In this document: piece by piece, positions 1-5,545 of the stretch
Position numbering within the stretch: the stretch's first letter is position 1
How the letters are laid out: every line of letters starts with the position of its first letter
Assembly (NCBI GenBank): GCA_002311335.1
Contig: DBZX01000025.1
Coordinates: 39,190-44,734 of the forward strand
Direction: 5' to 3'
DNA length: 5,545 nt
From: a bacterium UBP10_UBA1149
GTDB taxonomy: Bacteria; Desulfobacterota; Binatia; UBA1149
The notes under the pieces: model-generated
Database searches by the model: none
What the model was told of the DNA's origin: nothing
Seen by the model: only the letters and a program-made list of their open reading frames with translations
Made by a program: the position numbers and the translations under genes

Positions 1-999
1 AGCGGCTGCGCGGCCACGCCCGACTACACCCGCCTGCACAGCGACGAGGGCAAGGTCGCCGCCAACCAGGAACTCAACGCCAGCCTGAGCCTGCTCGCGG
101 GCAAGTCACAGACGCCGGGCGACTACGCCATCGGCCCCGAAGATCTGCTCGAGGTCACTCTGTTCGACATCGAAGACGCCACCGGCGAGCCGCGCCTTAT
201 TACCGCGCGGGTGAGCAATACCGGCTATGTCACCCTGCCCTGGGTGGGCAAGGTCGTGGCCCGTGGCTACACGCCGCTGGCCTTCGAAGAACACCTGCGC
301 AAGAACTTTGCGCGCTTCATACACCGTCCGCAGATAACGGTGTTTGTCAGGGAGTACCGCAGCTACGAAATTTCGATAGTGGGCTACGTTGAGAAGCCGG
401 GCGTGGTGCAGCTGCGCGGTCGCAAGACCCTGCTCGACGCGCTCAGCCTGGCAGGTGGCCTCAACGAGGAGGCCGGCCACAACGTGCGCCTGAGCCGTGA
501 GATCGAGGTCTGCCCCGAGGCTTTTCTGCAGAAAGACGGCTCGCAGGCCAACGGCGAATCTCTCTTGCCCTGCCCGCGGCAGGTTGTCACCGAGTTGATC
601 GACCTCGACCGCCTCACGCGCGACGGCGACATGCGCCTTAACCCCGAGCTGCTTCCCGGCGATGTTATCAACGTGCCGCGCGCGGGCGTTTTTTACGTGG
701 AGGGCATGGTGAACAAGCCCGGCGCCTACCCGCTGCTGCAGGACACCACCGTGAGCCAGGCGCTGGCCACTGCCGGTGGTATCGACGTTGCGCTGGCCAA
801 GGAAGGCGGCACGGTGCTGTACCGCAAGATGGCCGACGGCCGGCGTCGCCCCATGCCCGTCAGGCTCTCGCAGATAAGAGAAGGCCGCGCCGAGGACTTC
901 CTGCTGCACGAAGACGATTTGATAGTGGTGCCCTTGTCGGGCCCCAAGTTTGTTGTTGACCGCGTGCTCGGCCTGGTGCGCGTGGGCGTGGCCTACTGA
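1..999 (+). CDS. Wza-like polysaccharide export outer-membrane lipoprotein (5' end missing)
   Basis: The frame is open from base 1 to a TGA at 997-999, followed at once by a second in-frame TGA, giving 332 visible residues. The first three residues are Ser-Gly-Cys. This fits the end of a lipobox, so the visible part would be nearly the whole mature protein with Cys3 as the lipidated residue and only the signal peptide lost; the rest of the lipobox cannot be seen. Residues about 40-118 match the polysaccharide export (Poly_export) domain, beginning GDYAIGPEDLLEV. Two SLBB-type segments follow, at about 123-170 (GYVEKPGVVQLRG, then LLDALSLAGGL) and 230-280 (VEGMVNKPGAYPLL, then ALATAGGI). The last 16 or so residues are hydrophobic with spaced Arg/Asp and could be the short amphipathic segment that spans the outer membrane in Wza. 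Family members form an oligomeric exit channel for EPS or capsule. An internal GTG at 211 is in frame but would cut the Poly_export domain, so it is not the start. The adjacent Wzc-type kinase supports the call. Confidence 0.93.
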   Translation, partial: SGCAATPDYTRLHSDEGKVAANQELNASLSLLAGKSQTPGDYAIGPEDLLEVTLFDIEDATGEPRLITARVSNTGYVTLPWVGKVVARGYTPLAFEEHLRKNFARFIHRPQITVFVREYRSYEISIVGYVEKPGVVQLRGRKTLLDALSLAGGLNEEAGHNVRLSREIEVCPEAFLQKDGSQANGESLLPCPRQVVTELIDLDRLTRDGDMRLNPELLPGDVINVPRAGVFYVEGMVNKPGAYPLLQDTTVSQALATAGGIDVALAKEGGTVLYRKMADGRRRPMPVRLSQIREGRAEDFLLHEDDLIVVPLSGPKFVVDRVLGLVRVGVAY

Positions 1000-1024
1000 T
1001 GAGGCTTGCGCGAGAAGACCGACA

Positions 1025-1032
1025 GAGAAGAG
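1025..1032 (+). promoter_or_regulatory. Probable ribosome binding site for the autokinase gene
   Basis: A purine-rich GAGAAGAG lies four bases before the GTG at 1037, inside the 37-base gap after the export gene. It is only a moderate Shine-Dalgarno match, but it is the best one near the start of the kinase frame. It favours GTG 1037 over the in-frame TTG codons at 950 and 953, which lie inside the export gene. Confidence 0.5.
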
Positions 1033-1036
1033 AACA

Positions 1037-3481
1037 GTGAGAGACGACCACAACGACGCTGATCACCCGGTCGACGAGCAGCAGCCGCCACGCGGGCAGT
1101 CGTATCCCGGCCAGCAGCAGCCGGCACAGGGCGGGCCCTACCCGCAAGCCGGGTCACAGCTGGCCACGCGCAGCAACGCCGGCCTGCCCACGCAGTACGG
1201 CCCGCCGGGCTACAACGCCGAGCCCTACTACGCTGACGATGAGATCAACCTCTGGGATTACATCCACGTGTTGCTCAGGCGTCGCTGGTCGGTGGTGGCG
1301 GTGTTTACGGCTTGCGTGCTGGGTGCGCTGATCTTCAGCCTCGCGGCCACGCCTATGTACAAGTCCACCGTGCTGTTGGAAATCCAGCCCGGCGGCCCCA
1401 ACATCATGGGCGACGTGCAGTCGGTCACCGATCCCATTGCCCAGGCCCAGGCCTACAACGATTTCTTCCAGACCCAGTACGACATCCTCGCCAGCCGCGA
1501 GCTGGCCCGCCGCAGCATCGACGAGCTCGATCTCAGGGACGACCCCTGGCTCAACGGTGAGCTGGCCGCCGCGGCTTTCGTGGGTCGCAGCAAGGCGACC
1601 GTCAAGGGCTGGCTGGGCGGTAGCAACGGTGATGACAGCGACTCCCTCGAGCTCGCCGAACGAAAGTTCGAGCACGACATGTTCGAGCGCTTCACCGAGC
1701 AGGTGGAGGTAAAGCCCAGGCGCAAGAGTTTTCTCGTGGAGCTGAGTTTTTCGGCTCCCGACGCCGAGTTGTCGCAGCGCGTGGCCACCGAGCTGGCTGA
1801 CCAATACCGCATCTTTACCATCGACCAGTCGCAGGAAGCCGCGCGCTCGGCCCGCGAGTTCATCGAAAAACAGCGCGAGCACCAGCAGGCCGAGCTGTCG
1901 TCGGCAGAGGCCGAGCTGCAGGTTTACGCCCGGGCCAACGACATCCTGGCCATGGACCAGGAAGCCGGCCGCGTGCACGAGCGGCTGACCGACCTCATCA
2001 CCCGTCATACCGGCGCCCAGGCGCGTCGAATAGAGGCCGAGAGCCTGCACGCCCAGGGCGTGGGTCGCGACCGCCGCTCACTGCCGCTGCTGGTGAACAA
2101 CGCGCTTCTGAAGAGCCTGCGCGAAGAACTGTCCGAGGCTCGCGCCACCCGCGCCGAGCTGGGCTCACGCTTCACCGACGAGTTTCCGGCTGTGCGCACG
2201 GCCGACGCTCGCGTGCAGCGCCTGTCAGCCGACATTGTTGAGCAGGAAGACCGCATACTGGCGAGCGTGCGCAGTGACTTTGAGCGCACCGTTGACAGTG
2301 AGCAGAAGCTGGCGGTCGAGGTAGGCCGACAGCGCCTGGTGGTGGCGGCATACGAAGAGAAGGCCATCGACTTCAAGATCAAGAAGCGCGAGGTCGACAC
2401 CACGCGCGAGATCTACGAGAGCCTGCTGCGTCGCAGCAAGGAAGTAGAGTTGATGAGCGCCATCAGCTCCACCAACATCTCGGTCGTCGACGCGGCACAG
2501 ACGCCCATCGAGGCCGACAGCCCGCGCATTCCGCTCAACCTGGCCATGTCGATGATGCTGGGCGTGTTCGGAGGGGTGGGCCTGGCTTTCTTCCAGGAGT
2601 ACATGGACGACAGCCTCAAGACTCCCGACGACGTGGAGCGACAACTGCGCCTGCCCACGCTCGGCACGGTGCCCGAGTTCGTGCTGCCCAGGGTCGAGAA
2701 GGGCATGCCCGCGCCCTCGGCCGACCTCGAGGTGGCCTTGAACCCCACCTCGGCTGGCAGCGAGGCCATACGCACGCTGAGGGCGTCGCTGTTTCTGGCT
2801 GCGCCCGGCGGACTGCCTTCGCGCTTGATCCTTACCAGCTCCAAGCCCGGCGAGGGCAAGACCTGCATCGCCATGAACCTGGGCATAGCCATGGCACAGA
2901 TGGGCCGCCGCGTGTGCCTGCTCGACTGCGATCTCAGGCGGCCGCGCATACACAAGACCATCAACGAGGAGCTGTCGCCCGGGCTGACGAACTACCTCAC
3001 GGACAACGCGACGCTGGAGGAAATAATCCGCGCCAGCGGTCAGCCGGGATTCGATATTATTACCGCGGGACCGGTGCCGCCCAACCCCGTTGATCTTCTC
3101 AACAGCCCGCTCATGAACGACCTGCTTCGCGATCTCGACGAGCGCTACGACCAGGTCTTGATAGACGCGCCGCCGGCCATGGGCTTTGCCGATGTGCCGG
3201 TCATAACCAGCCAGCTCGGCGGCGGCTGCCTGCTGGTGGCGCATGCGGGCGAGACCTCGGCCCGCCTGGCTCGCAACACCTGCGAGTACCTGGTGCGCAT
3301 GCAGTCGCGGCTGCTGGGCGTGGTCTTGAACCGCGTGTCGGCCAGGCGCGCGCACTACTCTGACTACGGCTACGGCTATGGCTACGGTTACGGCTACGGT
3401 GACGACTACGCCCAACGCGCAGAAGACCCGTCGCTTAAAGCTCCATCACGTAAAGGACCCACACACACGATGAACACGTGA
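1037..3481 (+). CDS. Wzc-type chain-length determinant fused to BY-family tyrosine autokinase
   Basis: This 814-residue inner-membrane protein controls polymer length and export and autophosphorylates on tyrosine. Residues 1-68 are a Pro/Gln/Tyr-rich cytoplasmic tail. Residues 70-84 (INLWDYIHVLLRRRW) begin the Wzz domain, and the first membrane helix is about 85-106. A long periplasmic part follows, with helical coiled-coil segments at about 263-345 and 357-452 and a GumC/GNVR-like stretch ending in spaced prolines. The second membrane helix is about 500-520. The cytoplasmic kinase has the oligomerisation motif ExxRxxR (E576, R579, R582), Walker A SSKPGEGKT (601-609, K608), Walker A' LLDCDLRRP (D630, D632) and Walker B VLIDAPP (D710). 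All key residues are present. A C-terminal tyrosine cluster (774-791) holds eight Tyr. The protein is longer than the roughly 720-residue E. coli Wzc, partly because of the N-terminal tail. GTG 1037 was chosen because an earlier TTG at 950 would overlap the export gene and add unrelated residues. The stop overlaps the next gene's start. Confidence 0.95.
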   Translation: MRDDHNDADHPVDEQQPPRGQSYPGQQQPAQGGPYPQAGSQLATRSNAGLPTQYGPPGYNAEPYYADDEINLWDYIHVLLRRRWSVVAVFTACVLGALIFSLAATPMYKSTVLLEIQPGGPNIMGDVQSVTDPIAQAQAYNDFFQTQYDILASRELARRSIDELDLRDDPWLNGELAAAAFVGRSKATVKGWLGGSNGDDSDSLELAERKFEHDMFERFTEQVEVKPRRKSFLVELSFSAPDAELSQRVATELADQYRIFTIDQSQEAARSAREFIEKQREHQQAELSSAEAELQVYARANDILAMDQEAGRVHERLTDLITRHTGAQARRIEAESLHAQGVGRDRRSLPLLVNNALLKSLREELSEARATRAELGSRFTDEFPAVRTADARVQRLSADIVEQEDRILASVRSDFERTVDSEQKLAVEVGRQRLVVAAYEEKAIDFKIKKREVDTTREIYESLLRRSKEVELMSAISSTNISVVDAAQTPIEADSPRIPLNLAMSMMLGVFGGVGLAFFQEYMDDSLKTPDDVERQLRLPTLGTVPEFVLPRVEKGMPAPSADLEVALNPTSAGSEAIRTLRASLFLAAPGGLPSRLILTSSKPGEGKTCIAMNLGIAMAQMGRRVCLLDCDLRRPRIHKTINEELSPGLTNYLTDNATLEEIIRASGQPGFDIITAGPVPPNPVDLLNSPLMNDLLRDLDERYDQVLIDAPPAMGFADVPVITSQLGGGCLLVAHAGETSARLARNTCEYLVRMQSRLLGVVLNRVSARRAHYSDYGYGYGYGYGYGDDYAQRAEDPSLKAPSRKGPTHTMNT
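3365..3400 (+). repeat. Six-copy hexanucleotide repeat encoding Tyr-Gly in the kinase tail
   Basis: Six consecutive TAC/TAT-GGC/GGT units encode (Tyr-Gly)6 at residues 777-788 of the autokinase. Together with the flanking Tyr774 and Tyr791 they form the C-terminal tyrosine cluster that BY-kinases phosphorylate in trans. Any gain or loss of whole six-base units keeps the frame and changes the number of phosphorylatable tyrosines. Confidence 0.9.
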
Positions 3482-4887
3482 GCCGCGAGAACAGACCGCC
3501 GCAGTTGGCACTGATGCTTGGCGCGCTACTGCTGGTGGCGGCGTCGGCGGTGGAATTGTTCTCGCTATGGCAGGCGTCACCTGCCGCTGGTTTTATGGGA
3601 GCTGGTGGTGCGACCGCGGGTCTTGAGTCTGCCGCACGCTGGTCGCCGCTCAACTGGCGTTACAGTTACCGCCTGGGCCGGCTCGACCGCGCCGTGGGGC
3701 GCAACGAGCAGGCGGCCGAACGTTTTCGCCACGCTATTGAGCTCTACCCCGGCTGCGGGCATTGCTGGGTGGCGCTGGCCGAGGCCAGGGCAGCCCAGGG
3801 TCTCGATCCCCGCGCAGAGCTCGAGCTGGCGATTGCGCACGGCAGCGCCACGACCACCGTACGCACGCGCACGGCGGTGTTGTATGCGCGCCTGGGCCAG
3901 CGTGACGAGGCGGTGCGCGAGTTCTCGGCTGCGCTGGGCGGTCATCGCAAGGACCGCAGGGGTTTTTACGACCAGCTGGCCGCATTGTACCCGGCCGACT
4001 TCGTGCTCGACGAGATCGTAGAAGACATCGACCTGCCGTCTTTTTTTTCCTGGGCCCGCTCGCGCGCAACGCCCCAGTTGTCGGCACGCACATGGGCCCG
4101 CTACTCGCGCTACGAGGACTCTGACCGCGCGCGTCCCTGGTACGTTGATTATCTTATCGGGCACGGCTTTGTGCACGAGGCCTGGCGCGTGGCCTTCGGT
4201 GAGCGTCCCGGGCAAACGGCCCTCACAAATGGCGACTTTGAAGACCTGGCCGGCGTGTGGACACGTCGCTCGGGCGAAGCAGGGCTAGCACTGCAGCGCT
4301 TTGCCTGGCGGGTGCAGGACGGCCGCGACAAAGCCGAGGGCGTGACGGCGCGCGTGGTGCACTGCGGCGACTGTGCCCAGGGCCGGCGTGCTCTCAGGCT
4401 TCGTTTTGACGGCGAGCACAACCCCCACTACACGGCCACCAGCCAGTACCTGCCCGTTGAGCCCGGCCGTCGCTACAGCTTGACGGCACAGGTGCGCTAC
4501 GAAGAGCTCGGCTCGGTGTCGGGCCCGCGCATAGTCGTGCAGGGCCTGGCCGGGCGGCGTGGTGTTGGCGGCGGTCTGGAGGGAGGCGGTCTGGCCGGTG
4601 GCGGCTCAGACGACCCCTCGGCCGGTTGCCGCATGTGGGTGCAGGGCGAGCAGTACCGCGGCGATTCCCAGTGGCGGTCAACGACCGTGGACTTCGAGGT
4701 GCCCAGCGACTGCGAGGGCGCGCGCGTGCTCGTGTTTCGTTCGGCCACCAAGGCCTTGGACCGTTTCATAGGCGGCGAGTTGTGGTTGGATGATTTCGCG
4801 CTCGCGCTGTTACCCGGCGAAGAGCTATCTTCCGAAGAGCCTGCTCAGCCAGCTGCGGCCGTTGCCGGCAGCGGCGGAGGCGTCTGA
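3478..4887 (+). CDS. Membrane-anchored TPR protein with C-terminal carbohydrate-binding-like domain
   Basis: This 469-residue protein probably sits in the envelope as an accessory factor of the polysaccharide machine; its exact role is unknown. A hydrophobic stretch at about 9-31 looks like an uncleaved membrane anchor or signal peptide, putting the rest in the periplasm. Helical TPR-like units follow at about 58-91 (alternating W/Y/L/G/A pattern, ending AIELYPG), 92-125 and 126-160, then a less regular helical region to about 247. From NGDFE (251-255) to about 446 the sequence turns beta-rich with a jelly-roll, CBM-like pattern: FAWRV, LRLRFDG, a Y-rich strand, YSLTAQVRYEE, and a closing LWLDDFAL. 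Similar TPR-plus-NGDFE proteins occur in proteobacterial EPS loci, as I recall the family. A Gly-rich insert (362-377) interrupts the beta domain. Six Cys include CGHC (92-95) and CGDC (296-299). The GTG start gives a 4-base GTGA overlap with the kinase, suggesting translational coupling. ATG at 3514 (residue 13) is a possible alternative, but it would cut into the hydrophobic segment. Confidence 0.82.
   Translation: MSRENRPPQLALMLGALLLVAASAVELFSLWQASPAAGFMGAGGATAGLESAARWSPLNWRYSYRLGRLDRAVGRNEQAAERFRHAIELYPGCGHCWVALAEARAAQGLDPRAELELAIAHGSATTTVRTRTAVLYARLGQRDEAVREFSAALGGHRKDRRGFYDQLAALYPADFVLDEIVEDIDLPSFFSWARSRATPQLSARTWARYSRYEDSDRARPWYVDYLIGHGFVHEAWRVAFGERPGQTALTNGDFEDLAGVWTRRSGEAGLALQRFAWRVQDGRDKAEGVTARVVHCGDCAQGRRALRLRFDGEHNPHYTATSQYLPVEPGRRYSLTAQVRYEELGSVSGPRIVVQGLAGRRGVGGGLEGGGLAGGGSDDPSAGCRMWVQGEQYRGDSQWRSTTVDFEVPSDCEGARVLVFRSATKALDRFIGGELWLDDFALALLPGEELSSEEPAQPAAAVAGSGGGV
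4570..4608 (+). repeat. 15-bp tandem repeat encoding a glycine-rich loop
   Basis: Two 15-base units beginning GGCGGTCTGG (4570-4584 and 4585-4599) and a partial third (4600-4608) encode the core of a Gly-rich run at residues 362-377 of the TPR protein. The run sits between predicted beta strands of the C-terminal domain and reads as a flexible surface loop enlarged by in-frame duplication. Confidence 0.6.
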
Positions 4888-5545
4888 GTCGTGTTGGCCG
4901 GGCGAGTAAACAGGCACAGCCAGCACGCGGCTCGCGAGCAGTTCTTCGGGGCCGTTGTTGGTGAGCAGGGTCGCCGCCTGTTCGCCCACGAGTTCAGCGG
5001 CGCGTTGTCGGGCCTCGGCCAGCCGCGGTGGACGGCGCTTGACCGAGTGGGCATCGCTGGCCATGGCCTGGGACAGGCCGCGTTCGAGCAGTTTTATGGC
5101 CAGGCGTTCGGCTCCGCGTCCCCACACGCCCAGCAGCGAATCGCCGTCGAGTTGAAGCACGGCGCCAGCGCGCAGCCAGTCGGCCGCAAGGCGCGGATTG
5201 TCCTGCAGGGGCTCGTTGCGCTCGGGGTGGGCCAGAACGGGAATGAGGTCCTGCGAGGTGACCGAGAACAGTATCTGGTCCATGGCCTGGGGCAGCACGG
5301 CCATGGGCATCTCGAGCAGCACGGCCTTGCCGCCGGCCAGCGTGGGCAGCTCGGGCGAACCCTGGGCGTAGCGGCTGGCGAGATCGACCTCGGCGCCCAC
5401 GAGCACCTCGAGCTTGATGCCGGCGTCGCCCAGACGCTCGTTGAGCTGGGCGGTGAGCGGCGTCACGAGCGACAGGGTGTTGTTGTAGACGCCGTCGATC
5501 AGGTGCGGGGTGGCCACTGCGCGGGTGATGCCGTCGCCGACCATG
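4825..5545 (-). CDS. CpsB/YwqE-type PHP-domain protein-tyrosine phosphatase (5' end missing)
   Basis: This enzyme would remove phosphate from tyrosines, most likely those of the BY-kinase next door, in the cytoplasm. The frame is open to the right edge and ends in TAG at 4827-4825. Numbering from the Met at 5544-5542, the visible metal-site motifs are TPH (H14), GAEVDL (E52), LAHPERN (H106) and SDAH (D164, H166), all typical of the PHP phosphatase family, which binds a metal cluster. The usual N-terminal HxHxLPGxDDG motif is absent because it lies beyond the window, so that Met is internal (it falls within the normal DGITRAVATPH block) and not the start. The QLDGDSLLG segment replaces the more usual Q-x-N-x-x-S-x-x-G pattern. 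A tail of about 27 residues after the core is Ser/Ala/Gly-rich and ends WLSRLFGR. The gene converges on the TPR gene and shares 63 bp with it. In Gram-negatives the known parallel is PhpA of Myxococcus xanthus. A role in metabolism is unlikely given the context. Confidence 0.92.
   Translation of the reverse strand, partial: MVGDGITRAVATPHLIDGVYNNTLSLVTPLTAQLNERLGDAGIKLEVLVGAEVDLASRYAQGSPELPTLAGGKAVLLEMPMAVLPQAMDQILFSVTSQDLIPVLAHPERNEPLQDNPRLAADWLRAGAVLQLDGDSLLGVWGRGAERLAIKLLERGLSQAMASDAHSVKRRPPRLAEARQRAAELVGEQAATLLTNNGPEELLASRVLAVPVYSPGQHDSDASAAAGNGRSWLSRLFGR

Noticed and set aside
950..1036. Upstream TTG start for the kinase frame, giving 29 extra residues beginning MLLTAC, which resembles a lipobox.
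   Set aside because: It lies inside the end of the export gene, the residues look like an out-of-frame reading of that gene, and GTG 1037 has a better ribosome binding site. A kinase with a cytoplasmic N-terminus would not carry a lipoprotein signal.
1000..1036. Gap between the export and kinase genes, examined for a promoter or terminator.
   Set aside because: It is only 37 bases, has no hairpin and T-run, and no clear -35/-10 pair. It fits ordinary within-operon spacing.
106..1053. Long open frame on the minus strand opposite the export gene, and similar long minus-strand frames at 1154-2050 and 2225-3415.
   Set aside because: They are antisense shadows of strongly recognised plus-strand genes. 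Their His/Ala/Gly/Val-rich translations show no domain and reflect the GC-rich codon bias of the real genes.
4852..4872. Possible stem-loop (GCTGCGGC / GCCGGCAGC) near the convergent gene ends, considered as a terminator.
   Set aside because: It is short, contains a bulge, lies inside both coding regions and has no T-run on either side. Such stems are common by chance at this GC content.
5542..5544. ATG at the right edge as the phosphatase start.
   Set aside because: It sits within the conserved DGITRAVATPH block, and the essential N-terminal HxH metal motif would be lost. The frame stays open to the edge, so the gene is simply cut by the window.

Overview
The window is part of an extracellular polysaccharide (EPS or capsule) export locus from a high-GC, Gram-negative bacterium. 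The Gram-negative reading comes from a Wza-type outer-membrane export lipoprotein next to a Wzc-type inner-membrane tyrosine autokinase. GC content is high throughout, with strong G/C bias at third codon positions. A PHP-family phosphatase instead of a Wzb-type one would fit Myxococcota, Desulfobacterota or related phyla, but the taxon cannot be fixed from this sequence alone.

Layout. Positions 1-999 (+) hold most of a Wza-like polysaccharide export protein; its 5' end lies outside the window, which begins exactly at a lipobox-like Ser-Gly-Cys. After 37 non-coding bases comes a complete 814-residue Wzz/Wzc chain-length determinant fused to a BY-kinase (1037-3481, +), with a Tyr-Gly repeat as its C-terminal phosphorylation cluster. 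The third gene (3478-4887, +) starts inside the kinase stop codon (GTGA overlap). It encodes a membrane-anchored TPR protein with a C-terminal beta-rich, carbohydrate-binding-like domain. On the opposite strand, a CpsB/YwqE-type PHP tyrosine phosphatase (4825-5545, -) enters from the right edge without its 5' end, and its tail overlaps the TPR gene by 63 bp. The window is almost entirely coding; no RNA gene, mobile element, CRISPR array or convincing promoter or terminator was seen.

How the parts fit. The kinase spans the inner membrane, sets polymer length through its periplasmic coiled coil, and should contact the export protein that forms the outer-membrane exit. Cycles of tyrosine phosphorylation and dephosphorylation drive such machines; the kinase supplies one half and the PHP phosphatase is the obvious candidate for the other. 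The TPR/beta-domain protein is probably an envelope accessory factor that scaffolds the complex or touches the polymer, but this is inference. The three plus-strand genes look like one operon, while the phosphatase must be transcribed from its own promoter beyond the right edge.
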